Below are positions 12,501 to 23,276 of a stretch of DNA of 64,000 bases, piece after piece. The DNA is from Coix lacryma-jobi var. lacryma-jobi (taxonomy: Eukaryota > Streptophyta > Magnoliopsida > Poales > Poaceae), in the NCBI GenBank assembly GCA_009763385.1, contig CM019826.1:83709942-83773941 (forward strand), given 5' to 3'. The translations under genes and the position numbers were made by a program. The notes below the pieces were generated by a model that saw only the letters and a program-made list of their open reading frames with translations, was not told where the DNA came from and did no database searches. How positions within the stretch are numbered: position 1 is the stretch's first letter; every line of letters begins with the position of its first letter.

Positions 12501-13437
12501 TTTGCAGTGGATTTGGGATAGGATCGAAGTGGAGCCCGTCGGTGCCCTGGTGGCAAAACGTCGACGGCGAGCGCAGGAGGAGGCGCCACGGAGCGAGGGA
12601 GAGTGCCAGCAGCTGCTTCACTTTGCCACGGACTCAGTTGCGCGCTCATTCGGGAGAGATCGACGCCTTTCAAGCTGGCGTGGGCGGTCCAAGCTCGGTC
12701 GTCCACCGCCATGAACAGGAGAAGAAGCATATTCCCCCCCTTTTTCTTTTATACCCTTTCGGAAATTTAGAAATTACTTTGGATTTTTGAATATAAGTTG
12801 AAAATATGTTAAAATATCAAATGTTCAGAATTCAATACTGAACATCTTTTATTTTTGTAACATAAGCAAAATATGCTTAGATTTTGAATTAGGGTTGAAA
12901 TTCAAAAAGGGACAAAAAGGGCAAAAGTGTATTTTCACAATTACTTTTGATTTCATATAAGAACTTGAAAAGCTTTATACATCAAAGTTGATCCTTATCA
13001 TAAATGAAGCAACTTTGCTTTTTAGAGCATAACCAAATTCTTTTTAAATTTAGAATTAAGAAAAAGGGGACAAAATAGGGTTTTCAAATTAATTAAATTA
13101 TTTAATTGGATTTCAACCAAATTTGAATTATACCTCAATGGTGACTTGAAACATGTTCCAAATACACCTTTGAGACATAATACCAAGGTTTGGTCCAAAT
13201 TTTCAGTTACTATATATGAGATTACCAAAATACCCTTTTATAGCACAAAAGCACTAATCACAACAAAAGAAAACATAAACTAGGGTTTCAAACTTAAGCA
13301 CTCTTTATCAACTAAGCACAAGCATGAAAATTAAACTTATTTTTAGTGAATGCATACTTAGGTTATCTACTCAGATAAAATGCCAGTGCATATGATGACA
13401 TGTCAAGTTTTAGTCTGCTTAACACTAGAGTGTTACA
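9501..13437 (-). mobile_element. Solo LTR B, Tekay-like Ty3/gypsy family, minus orientation
   Basis: Read on the minus strand this 3.9-kb unit starts TGTAACACTCTAGTGTTA at 13437 and ends GGTTCTGCCCA at 9501. These ends match the heads and tails of LTRs Z (TGTAACACC...GGTTCTGTTACA) and A. The internal order is also the same: an AT-rich head, a GC-rich block (about 11690-12720), an AT-rich stretch, a GAGTAC-TTTT-GTACTC hairpin (9948-9963), then the tail. No gag or pol is present, so it is a solo LTR, as left by LTR-LTR recombination. I could not find a clean 5-bp target duplication (AGCGG left, GAAAA right). The exon-like blocks that encode a Cys/His motif in A, Y and Z are recognisable at about 10868-10925 and 9846-9905 but have lost the Cys and His codons. 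Confidence 0.75.
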
Positions 13438-14253
13438 GAAAAGCCCCCAATCTGTCCCATCGACTTCACTCTCCTCCCACACGTAAAGACATCCATGAAT
13501 ACAGGTGCCTCGTCGTTCCTCCCTCCTCGATACCCTACTTCCACTGGACGAGTTACCTTCCCTGTGTGCCGCCATACCTAGATCGATAACACGACTGCCA
13601 ACATGTCGGGCGCGCGACGAGCGAGCAGGGGGGGTGGGGGGGGGGGGGGGGGCGATGGCGGCGGCGGTGGCCGGGTTTGGGAAGGAAAACGTGGCGTGCG
13701 GATTGGGAACTGTTGACCTACCTATATATAAAGGAGAATTGAAATTAAAGTGCAACCAATTAAGACTTCGTTGCAATAATCATATAACAGTTGCCACGAC
13801 TATGGACTAGTATTACTACCACGCCAAATAGTGGCAATACGTATATATATTGCATCTCGCAGCAAGAAAGGATGCAATAGTCATCTAGCTTTTGCCACAA
13901 GCAACCAAAGCATGTTGCAACCTAAATCAATCGTCGTGATTGTGCCCTTCATAAGCAACCAAAGATAATATGGTTGCCATATCACCACTCCTTTGCAACA
14001 CACGTAATGCTAATGCACCCAACATTGGTGTAGCTATTCTTCGCACAAATTGCAACAGAAATACTTAAAATGGGTGCATTATCATGCACTAGTTGCAACT
14101 AAAAAAACAATATCACAACACAATAAAAGTGTAGCAATATGTACCCATATTACTACCAATTTAGTGTTTGGTTGCCAAAGGACCCCCCAATTGCACCCAA
14201 ATTAGTGGTGTTGCCAAAGTGTTTCGTGGCTAGAGGGGAAAAACCTTGTAGTG
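13438..14253. repeat. CACTA 3' subterminal repeats and terminal inverted repeat end
   Basis: From about 13740 to 14220 the short motifs GTTGCAA, GTTGCCA and their complements (TTGCAAC, TGGCAAC, AGCAACC) occur more than a dozen times in both orientations. This is the usual look of the subterminal region to which CACTA transposases bind. The very end is CGTGGCTAGAGGGGAAAAAC followed by CTTGTAGTG (14253), which in reverse begins CACTACAAGGTTTTTCCCC. The left part (13438-13740) continues the block cut by solo LTR B and includes a long G-run. Small open frames here are short and not supported. Confidence 0.75.
13626..13652 (+). repeat. Poly-G run, G-quadruplex-prone
   Basis: GGGGGGG, T, then about 18 further G residues precede GATGGCGGCGGCGG. 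The exact length is unreliable in any sequencing technology. No function is evident. Confidence 0.7.
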
Positions 14254-15679
14254 TTAATACCGTGCCAACGTCTGCTCGAGGCATGGCGACGGAAACTTCC
14301 TGAGCGAACGGGGCAACCCTCGACCGCCTCGTCGTGTGTCCCCCTCATTCCGCCAGCACCCCTCGAGGGGTCCTCTCCCGAGCACTCCTAAGGTAGGCCT
14401 CGACCGCCTCACCACACATCCCACGGGGGAGCATTCCCGGAGCACCCTTCGATTACAGAATCCTTCCGAGCGAAGGAAACAGGCCTCGATCGCCTCTCCA
14501 CAAACCACCTCATACCAACCTCTTGTACGATCCACGGAAGCATTGAATGCGATCTACCTGCTCCAGTCAGACTCGTATGGCTACAGCATACACCGCAGTG
14601 GGTCGTACCCCGGTTAAATCAACTTTAACCGCCCATACCCGGAAAGAAGCACGACGTGCAGCGCAAGTTGCGTCACGCCGCGCACTGTGCCTTGTCAGGC
14701 GCCTCCTCGAGGCCCGTTCGTCAACGCTTTTCCCGCGATTCCTGGGGCTCGCCCCACCCGCGTAGGCTTTGACTGCCTCACACCTCCTCGAGGCACCCCT
14801 CGAATGCCTCCTGTACAGCTTCAGAAGCATTCAATACACCTACCTACCCCTGTCCAAATCACATGGGCACGGTGAGACGTCGCAGCGGGTCGTACCCCAG
14901 GTCAAATCAAACTTTTACCGCCCATATCCGGGAAAGGGGGCGACTCGTATGACACTGTTGCGTCACGCCGCGCACTGTACCTCGTTAGGCCATCCCTCGA
15001 GGCCCGTTCGTCAACGCGTTCCCGCGTAACCCGGGGCTCGACCCTATTCGCCTAGGGCTCGAACCCACCCTCGTGAAGCCTCAACCGCCTCGACCACCCC
15101 CTCGAGCGTGACTACGCCCGAGCCGATCACCACTCCAACAACTCCCGACGTGATGTCTCTACGCGCGCCCACGCATGGGCGCCGTCCTTTACCGGCATCA
15201 TCAGACATGACGCCACAAGGCCGAGCACGTCGCTACAGTGGCGCCGACATGACCGGCAACGTCATTGCCAACATCATCGCCAACGTCATCGCCTACAATA
15301 GCCCTAAAACCCATGTAACCCTGAGCCTCCCCTTCGCCTATAAAAGGGGACGCTAGGGCTTAGGACAGAAAAAGGCCAGCAAGCTAGCACCCAAGCATAT
15401 CAGCTTCCCGCCATAGTCTAGGACTCTAGAGCTCAGTTCTCTAGTTCTAGCTTCCTTCTTCTCCACACCCCCCGTTCCCTCGCTCACGCTTGTATCCACC
15501 CCTGTACAAGCACCTCGGTGCAAGATAATACAAACTCTCTCCCCCCGCTGGACGTAGGGCCTTCCTTTGCCCGAACCAGGATAAACCGCCGTGTTCTTCT
15601 TGCATCACCATCCGGATTAGGGAGCACGCACATACAAATTCACTCGTCGGTGTAGACCCCCGGGTTCCAAACACCGACA
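14254..15679 (+). repeat. 5' LTR of element C (5' truncated)
   Basis: It matches 33012-34379 closely. The start (CCGTGCCAACGTCTGCTCGA, about 14261) corresponds to position 180 of the 3' LTR. The end is GGTTCCAAACACCGACA at 15679, and the 3' LTR begins TGTCG, so the ends are the expected inverted TGTCG...CGACA. Inside, a segment around GGGTCGTACCCCGGTTAAAT (about 14600) is repeated in diverged form at about 14887, an internal duplication of some 280 bp that both LTRs share. Confidence 0.88.
15339..15346 (+). promoter_or_regulatory. TATA box of element C 5' LTR
   Basis: TATAAAAG in the context CTTCGCCTATAAAAGGGGAC lies 333 bp before the LTR end. The same box stands at 34089-34096 in the 3' LTR. 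It is the likely core promoter of the genomic RNA. Confidence 0.7.
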
Positions 15680-15879
15680 GTTGGCGCGCAAGGTAGGGGT
15701 CCCGCGTGTCACTAACGATTCCCATTACTTTTTTCGGATGGCAGACTCCTCGTCTCCGCTCCCCCGCGGCACGAACACCGACAGTTGGCGCGCAAGGTAG
15801 GGGTCCCGCGTGTCACTAACGATTCCCATGACTTTTTTCGGATGGCAGACTCCTCGTCTCCGCTCCCCCGCGGCACGGT
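15672..15879 (+). repeat. Primer binding site and leader in tandem duplicate (104-bp period)
   Basis: Directly after the LTR end comes G then TTGGCGCGCAAGGTAGGGGT (15681-15700), a primer binding site of the form usual in grass Tat-like elements. A 104-bp unit running from CACCGACAG through TCCCGCGTGTCACTAACGAT to CCCCCGCGGCACG is then repeated, with a second primer-site copy near 15785. The two units differ at one visible base (CCCATTAC versus CCCATGAC). The unit includes the last bases of the LTR, so the duplication spans the LTR-leader boundary. Confidence 0.85.
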
Positions 15880-15930
15880 GGTGCATTTCGTGAGCCTAGA
15901 GTTCGTCGCTCTAGGCAGCGGCTACGACAT

Positions 15931-18900
15931 TGTGACAGAACCGACCAATTTATACCAGATTAAGCACCGAATCGCTGCTTGCGCAGAGACTACAAGTACT
16001 TAAGCTCGTATAAACCCGGTAGTCCGGAAATCTCGAAGGATTTCGAGTCATTCAACTTTAACCAAGATTGTAATAGATTAGCGTACATGTCCACGATCTA
16101 CATTCAGTTCGCATATAGTTCAAATACATCGGAGTTCAACAGTTATTACAAACCATAGTTTGAGTTCAAAAGCGGAAGCAACATAGTTTTGAAACACAAG
16201 TCCTTAGTTCACAATACAGTGCCATATGCTTGATCAGTCCACAAAGCATCAGGGAAGATAAGAGTTAACCATGCCCCTGGTCTAGTCACTGCCCTCGACG
16301 GGGTACAGACAGTTCTCGCAATAGCCGAAGAAGCATTGCCCATCTGCAACAACAAGGGATAAAACCCTGAGTACGAGAAGGTACTCAGCTAGACTTACCC
16401 GTCATAAACCAGAAATAATTGACACCAAGGATTATGCAAGGCTGTATCTGGGGTTGGCCACACTTACCTTTTTGCATAAAAGCATTTTATTATTAAATAA
16501 TCATCATTAGAGTATTAGCAGTCACTTTTATGTAATCAGCCTGATTATCTAGATTTGCACCTGATCTAGAGCAAACACTTGACTACTTATTCAAGCAAGA
16601 GTGACTATTTCATCAATAGCCTTTCAGATTCACCAACCATAACCATCATTAATTCCATATATTACTACGGTAACACATGCCCAGTCAAGTTACTCACTAA
16701 CCAGGAGCGATGGCGATTATAATCGATTCCTACCAGCTGGGGACAAAATGTCGCACACTCGCCCGACACACCCTGCCAGGTGGCCGTTGGCGACCACTTC
16801 AGGAGGTTCGAGAACCCAAATCGCGGGACGGCCATGGACCCTTCTACACCGAGGGTTATCTCAATGCCAGGTTGCTCAAGCTATTAACTGCCCACGGTCA
16901 TGCCAGGTCGATCAGGCCCTGCCTGCCCTCGGACCATGCCAGGTCGATCAGAATAGTTGCCCACGGTACATGTAAGGCCCTGGGTGTTAGGCGTCAACGT
17001 CTCCGTCACCGGCTCGAAAAAACCTTACTCGGCTTCACGGGAGGTACGCCGACCTACTCCGTTAAGTGATTGACGCGTTCAAAATGACTGAGGTGTGCCT
17101 TCGTCGGGTCCTAATCGACACAGACGGGAGACTACTAGCACACAGAACCCATGTCCTGCTGCTCCTACATCCCGCCCGGTCTCAGATTAATTATCACATG
17201 GTTATTTCCATGATAGCACCAGGCTAGTCATGATCAGTATCCACCTATATGCGGGAGACAGGAAATCACCCGACTTTTACCGGTCTAAGCAGGCTAAGCA
17301 TATACGAGCCTAGACCTAAACAGGGATATCAAGATATATTGCAGGTGGACAAGAAGTAATAATGCATCAACGGTAGCAATCAATTCCTATAATCTAATGC
17401 AACATCCATCATCAGGTTAAATAGAAAACATTTGCAAACCGTAGGAGTTAGAATGCTCCAGGGCTTGCCTCGCTCGAAGTCGGCGGGGCGGTGATCACGG
17501 CACTCCGGCAGGTCCTCAGCGTCTCCTTCCGGGATCCTCTCCTCGGGTGTCTCCTCCTGACACTGCTCCTCCGGCGTCGGATCCTGAGCTTCCACTACCG
17601 ATCCTGCATGATGCGGTACATGAATGAATAACATGAATGCACATGGGATGCATGGTGATGCAACATGGAGTAACAATTCAAGAGATAAGCACATGTCATC
17701 TACTGCTACTCACTTACTTAATTTAACACACTACTTACTAAGTCTGGTTGTCACCACATCAAAGTTGCTTAACGGGTTTATTAACCCCTAGCCAGAGCTA
17801 GACTAACTCTAAACAAACCAACCTATAACAGCAACCCATCCTAGACAGCTTGGAAAAACTCTACAAAAATTACTGGAGATTAACAACACTTAATCTAATC
17901 CTCTGTCCAATTTCACACCCCATTTGGACCTAGACTCTACCCCCTATGAAAAAGACAACTTCTATCATGAAAAGGTGCTTTGAACTACACCCCCTAGCAC
18001 AAAGTGTCAAACAACGGATTTCATAATTTTCTTCTGAACTTCTTAGCACAAGAGCAGTCAGTAAAAATTACCAAGTCCATACTCTTCATATTTTAATTAC
18101 TACAAAATAAACAAGAAAAAACATTTAGTCATTTTAATTACTACTACCAAATTATTTCACAAGGCAACCTCATTTTATATTTTTCCCAGAAACTAGTCCT
18201 CAACACAAACCTAACAAAACAAGTATCACATTTTTCTGAGACACATGCAATTTACTATGCATTTAACAAGATTTCAGCCTAAACATGAATTAAATATAAC
18301 TACATAGAAAATCACCACAAACTGGACATATTATATTTTTCATGCATAGACCTCAACATAACAATCCTAACAAAACTTGTTTCACCTTTTTAGCATTTAT
18401 ATTTAGCAAGATATGAATTAAACAAGCATTTCAACAATTTCTGGAACTATTTAAACAAACCCTGAAAAACATTCAAATAGAAAACTGCTAAGGGTACCCG
18501 AACCAGTGCACACAGACGGAACCTGACTCACTGACGCGCGGGCCCTCGGGTCAACCCGACCCCACTCGTCACACACACAGAATAGGGGAGAGGTTGACCG
18601 CGGCGGAGCTCACCGACGGCGAACTCCCCGGCGAAACCATCCCCACCGGCGGACTCCCCTCAACCTTCCGCACCCGATGGTACCCTCGGTTGGCCCAGCG
18701 CACACGCGGATCGAGCTCGCCGACGGTGATGGCGGAGACGGCGGCGCGGCCCTAGCTACGCCGGCCGCCGGCTCCGGCCACGACGGGCTCATCCGACCCT
18801 CGAGATCTACTCCGGCGACCTTCATAACCCTAGCCCAGGGCTCGGAAGCCAGGGCGCAAGCTCCGAGCACCCGCGACCACGACCACGCCACTCCGGCGAC

Positions 18901-20292
18901 CTTGGCAAGCGGCAGACGACGGCGTACTCGAGCTTCCAGACCCTAATCGGCCTAACCGTCACCACCACTAGCTCCAGCATACCGAGGCGATTCAAGAACG
19001 CTAGCTAGGGCAGATGGTTGAGCTCGGGAAGAGGGTTGGCCACGGCGGACCGAGTGCGCCGGCCATGGCGGTCTTGGCGGACGGTGGCGTTCCGCGGGCT
19101 CCTAACCCTAATCGGCTAAACCATCGCCCTCTACCTCCTCCTCGGACCTCACTAACCCCTAAACGAGCGCTAGGGTGACACGGAACCACGGGACGGAGGC
19201 CGGCCACGGCGGACCGAGCTCGGCGGTCATGGCAGCCATGGCGGCAGCTCATCCCGAGGCTCACCTAGGCTTCCTACAGGGTGCTAAGGGTAGCACGGGG
19301 TGTGGGGGCTCACGGCGAAGCTTGGTGGTTGGATGGATGGTCGGCGCGGCGGCAGGACGGCGGTGAACGACGGCGGCGCTCGCAGCTTTTCCCCTTTTTC
19401 CCCGCTCGGGCTCCGGCGAGAGGAACAAGAGCGAGAGAGGGACAGAATGGAGGGAGGAGCGGCGCGGCTTCGGGCAGCGGGCGAGCGGCAGCTTATGCTT
19501 GCCACGCCGCGCGCGGACGCTGCGTCCCCGGCCGGAACGCGCCACGCGGCGAGCAAGCTCTGCGCGCGGTCGGCCACGACCGGCTGATTCAAACTGAATC
19601 ACCCGATTCAGTTAACGATGGCCGACTGACGGCCGAACCTTGAGCGCGATTAACTCCTAATCCGCTTGGTGAAATGCTAAACTACTTGCTCCACTGCTTA
19701 GAGCTACATACCATCTACAACTTTGGTTACAAGATCGATCCTTGGTTCGGTCTAGATTGCTCCAGAAAAAACTCCAAAGATGACTCCACGAAACTGCTCG
19801 GTCAGTTAGAGACTTAGAAAATTTTCTAAGTCTAAACTCCCTCAAATCTGCCTTGGGGGTCCCAAAACACCTTGCTACACCCACACCCATTTTCATGAGT
19901 TGGGCCTTAAACAACTTTTGTTCTATACTAAATTCTACACACTTTTGGTTAAGGGCCCACAGCCATGCAAAGCTTCTATCAAGAAGGTCTTAGTTAGTCA
20001 AACAAAAGGACTCCTAGGGCTCTATCAAGGCAACTAGGGTTAGAGACTTGGTTAGCCAACATGACCAACATAAACCCAGCTTCATTTTGACTCCCCAACA
20101 AGGTTCAGCTACTAAGGAGACTTAAGCACTCCACAAACAAGACAAACAAGCATTCAACCAAGCATAGCATTACAAAAGCTCACATGAAATGACACTTAAC
20201 AAAAGAAAGAATGCAACATGAGATGATGATGCTTTATGCTCATGAGATGTCAAGTTATGCATTTAGGGTTGCTTAACACCTAGGGTGTTACA
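15931..20292 (-). mobile_element. Solo LTR A, Tekay-like Ty3/gypsy family, minus orientation
   Basis: On the minus strand the unit runs from TGTAACACCCTAGGTGTTAA (20292) to GGTCGGTTCTGTCACA (15931), 4.36 kb. It is flanked by a perfect 5-bp target duplication, GACAT at 15926-15930 and at 20293-20297, and removing it rejoins the leader/gag start of element C. No internal coding region of a retrotransposon is present, so it is a solo LTR. It shares heads, tails, the GAGTAC hairpin (16369-16386), the GAAATC hairpin (16027-16044) and two exon-like blocks with LTRs Y and Z, although the rest is strongly diverged. Confidence 0.92.
16282..17603 (-). CDS. LTR-encoded Cys/His microprotein, two 3' exons (copy in A)
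   Basis: The first block (17603 down to 17469, 135 nt) follows an acceptor ATGCAG, opens in phase 1 and reads as an acidic peptide ending EDLPECRDHRPADFER. It stops at GAG|GCAAGC, a GC-type donor. The second block (16343 down to 16282, 62 nt) follows GTTGTTGCAG and reads DGQCFFGYCENCLYPVEGSD then stop. The split codon G|AT gives Asp in phase. The product would end C-x2-H-x15-C-x2-C, a plausible zinc site. The same structure and spacing occur in LTRs Y and Z. What is seen is the conservation of codons and spacing; the splicing and the existence of the protein are inference. The first exon and start codon are not identified. Confidence 0.6.
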
Positions 20293-22140
20293 GACATGGC
20301 CCTCCTCCCGCCTGCACCACTCCCCGCGGTGGAGGCTATGCCATGACAGCCCAGACGCACCAGGCGTTCGGGGCACCACTCCCGACGCGCTCGACGGACG
20401 CGCTGGGAGCCGATCGCTCCCGGCCCTTCCGTGCGGGCCACGAGCGCTATGCCACGTTCCACTGGAGCTCCCCGTCTAGCCGATCCGGCAGAACCCCCCG
20501 TAAGGGGTTTAGCCGGGATAGATCAAGCTAGCCAGGGAGCGTCGACGGATCCTCCTCAAACCTCGACGACGAGCACTACGATGCCACCACCGGTGGAGGC
20601 GCTGGGCTTCCCGGCACCTAAGGCAGGAGCGACGCCGTCTTCGCACCTCTACGGTCTCGACAACGCCACTCAAGCCTACTCCATGATGGTGAGCGCCCGC
20701 TTCAGCGACACTATAGGTCTCCTGGGGCATCACCTGGGGCCAACCCTCAGCCCTATAGCCACACCGGCTACGCCCGCGAACGCCGAGTCCACGGACGACG
20801 ATGATACATGGGCGGACGCGGACTTCTCCGGGCTCCACGACGCAGAGGCGCTACACCGCTTTCTCGCGGTCAGCGACTACTGCTTCGATGACTTTAATGC
20901 TGACGAGGACGACCTCCTCGACGATGGCAACGACGACTATGCCCCCACGTGGGAATGCTTCCACCTCGAGCGTGATGGAGTCACTACCTCGGACAGCGAA
21001 GCGGACCCCGATGCGACCGCCGCAGTGGCTGCAACAGCGGCTAGGGGCACGCCTCCAAGGCGAAGAGACGAGCCAGAAGATCCTGAAGATCTGCTCCACC
21101 CGCGTGACGAACAGGACATGTAGATTGCGCAAATCCAGGAACTGAAGGCCAAACTTGACGAAGACCGCCGATGGTTGGACCAGCTCGAGCGAGTCCTCGA
21201 GCACAGCTGCGCCTTGCCATGTGGCGAAGGTGCTTGGGGCAGGGCTCGTGAAGTCCAACGGCAGATTGTCGAGGACGAAGTACCCGAAATACCCGCCAAT
21301 TGCTTCCCCCGGGCGGGGCAAAACGTGATAGCCGCGACCATGCTACTTCGGAACATGCCTGAGCCATCGACCCCCGAGGTTCGGCGCATTCGGGACGAAG
21401 TAAAAAACCTGCTCCAAGCCGCGGTGGTGCAACAAGTTGAAAGTTCAGCCTCGAGACGTCGAGGCCCAGTCTCGGAGCGACCGGTCAAACCTCCCCGCCG
21501 CGACAGGGAGGCCTCAGTCCACCAGCCAGCTGCTCCTCGAACCGGAAACATCCGGGACCGCATCATCGACCCTCGCGGACCCCGCGACCCTGATGACGCT
21601 CGCCATGAAATCATCAGGGGATGGCGCTGCAAGCACAAGGGGGCCGAGGAGCATGGCATCAGTGCCCATCACGGGGGGCGCTACGACAGCAAAGAGGACC
21701 AGGTAGCACCATAGCCGCCCGACCCTCGAGTCTTTAGCAGGACAATCCGCAACATGCCATTACCGGAGTCATTCCATCCACCCACGAGCCTCATCAAATA
21801 CAACGATGAAACCGAGCCCAGGCTTTGGCTAGATGATTTTCGCCTGGCCTATCAGCTAGGTGGCGCTCGGGGCGACGACCGAACCATCATCCGTCAACTT
21901 CCGCTTTTTCTCTCCGACACCGCCCGTCGATGACTCGAAGCTCTTCCCCCTAATCAGATCCATAACTGGGCCGACCTAGTTCGGGTCTTTGAAGGGAATT
22001 TCAAGGGGACTTAGTCCGCCCAAGCAACTCATGGGACCTCAGCCGGTGCAAGCAACGCGCCAAGGAGTCCCTCCGAGATTATGCCCGACGCTTCTCAAAG
22101 CAGCGTACCGAGCTCCCGCATATCTCCGATCACGACGTCA
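20293..22140 (+). pseudogene. gag (capsid part) of element C
   Basis: Coding sequence resumes at the right target duplication of solo LTR A. One frame (from about 20431) runs through an acidic region (DDDDTWADADFSGLHDAEAL), an in-frame TAG at 21121, a predicted helical stretch (IQELKAKLDEDRRWLDQLER), RDRIIDPRGPRDPDDAR, a second TAG at 21712, and a capsid-like part with MPLPESFHPPTSLIKYNDET and DPRLWLDDF-type sequence. A stop at 21931 (CGA to TGA in DTARR) and one near 22010 follow. This is the usual gag of Tat-like elements, which packages the RNA into cytoplasmic particles. At least four stops and a frameshift near 22010-22140 make it non-functional as read. Confidence 0.8.
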
Positions 22141-22142
22141 TC

Positions 22143-23252
22143 ATGGCGTTTGTATTAGGCACCACCTGCAAGGATTTGGTGCGAGATCTAGGACGCGATC
22201 GCCCCAAAATCGTCGATGAGCTGATGGATGTAGTCGCAAACTACGCCACCGGCGAGGAGGCGGTCGGGGCTTTCTTCGATGAAGCAAGCGAGAAAGGCAA
22301 ACCCCAGGTGGCCGACGACGAGGGCTCGAGCAAAGGGCCGAAGAAGAACAACAACAACAAAAAGAAGAAAAAGAAGGCTCAACAAGCCAAGCGCGAGGCC
22401 GAGGAGGACGATTTCGTCGCCGCGACCGAATGCAAGAAGCCTCGAGGCCCCCCAGACGGGGCCGTCTTCGACAAGATGTTGAAGGAGCCTTGCCCCTTCC
22501 ACCAAGGGGCAGTGAACCATACGCTCGAGGACTACCGCATGCTCAAGAGGCACTACGATAGCATGAGCGTCAAGAAGGACGATGAGAAGAAGGGCAAGGG
22601 TGGCGACAAAGACGCCAAGGGGAACAACGAGGAGTACCCCGTGGTCTACGACTGCTACATGATATATGGCGGACCTTCCACCCAGCTTACCCCCGGACAA
22701 CGCAAGAGGGAGCGTCAAGTGGTCTTCTCTGTCCGGACCGCTACTCCTCAGTACCTCGACTGGTCCCATGAGCCCATCACATTCGACCGTGATGACCATC
22801 TGAATCACGTCGTCAACCCGGGGGCCTATCCGCTCGTCGTCGACCCCGTAATCATCAACACCCGTCTCACCAAGGTACTCATGGACGGAGGCAACAACCT
22901 CAATATTATCTACGTCGACACCCTCGAGCTCCTCGGCGTCAAGAAGCCACAACTCCAGCCAAGTGCCGGGGGTTTCCATGGAGTGGTGCCTGGGAAGAAG
23001 GCGCTGCCCATCAGGCGTGTCAACCTCCCAGTCTGCTTCGGCCCCCCATCAAACTTCAGGCGAGAAACCCTCACCTTCGAGGTGGTCGGGTTCCCTGGCA
23101 CGTACCATGCCATCATTGGCAGTCCCGGCTATGCTCGATTCATGGCGGTTCCAAATTACACCTACCTCAAGCTGAAAATGCCAGGGCCCAAAGCGTCATC
23201 ACCGTCGGCTCCTCCTACGAGCACGCCTACACCTGCGACGTCGAATGCATAG
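22143..23252 (+). CDS. gag C-terminus, nucleocapsid-like part and aspartic protease of element C
   Basis: The open frame of about 369 residues begins with the end of capsid (MAFVLGTTCKDLVRDLGRD), passes through a Lys/Asn-rich stretch (KKNNNNKKKKKK, about residues 66-77) and a knuckle-like element EPCPFHQGAVNHTLEDYRML. In relatives the last metal ligand is Cys, but here it is Tyr. The protease lies near residues 225-350, with VLMDGGNNLNIIYVDTLELLG in place of the usual D-T/S-G, typical for the Tat lineage, and a second half with YHAIIGSPGYARF. The frame is long and clean, unlike the rest of the element. The protease would process the Gag-Pol polyprotein. Confidence 0.82.
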   Translation: MAFVLGTTCKDLVRDLGRDRPKIVDELMDVVANYATGEEAVGAFFDEASEKGKPQVADDEGSSKGPKKNNNNKKKKKKAQQAKREAEEDDFVAATECKKPRGPPDGAVFDKMLKEPCPFHQGAVNHTLEDYRMLKRHYDSMSVKKDDEKKGKGGDKDAKGNNEEYPVVYDCYMIYGGPSTQLTPGQRKRERQVVFSVRTATPQYLDWSHEPITFDRDDHLNHVVNPGAYPLVVDPVIINTRLTKVLMDGGNNLNIIYVDTLELLGVKKPQLQPSAGGFHGVVPGKKALPIRRVNLPVCFGPPSNFRRETLTFEVVGFPGTYHAIIGSPGYARFMAVPNYTYLKLKMPGPKASSPSAPPTSTPTPATSNA

Positions 23253-23276
23253 AAAAAGGAGAAGCCGACGTACAGA

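Larger units (their letters stand above)
1..14253 (+). mobile_element. CACTA (En/Spm) DNA transposon, 3' part
   Basis: The 3' boundary is visible. The element ends at 14253 with TTGTAGTG, the complement of the CACTACAA terminus of En/Spm elements, and from 14254 the sequence is the interior of a Tat-type LTR that also occurs at 33012. A TNP2-type transposase lies at 5741-9094 in the matching orientation, and about 500 bp of short subterminal repeats precede the terminus. TTA at 14254-14256 would fit the usual 3-bp target duplication, but the 5' partner is outside the window. I see no CACTACAAG 5' terminus upstream, so including 1-5600 is inference. That part holds gene fragments and tandem repeats of the kind large grass CACTA elements carry. 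Solo LTR B (9501-13437) is a later insertion. Confidence 0.65.

Noticed and set aside
12077..12730. 217-codon minus-strand frame in solo LTR B
   Set aside because: It overlaps equally long frames on the other strand in GC-rich sequence, has no recognised motif and no counterpart in A or Z. It may be part of a GC-rich 5' exon of an LTR transcript but cannot be supported as coding.
9496..13442. Target duplication for solo LTR B
   Set aside because: AGCGG and GAAAA do not match, and sliding the ends gives at best a weak GAAGC/GAAAAGC similarity. I do not claim one.
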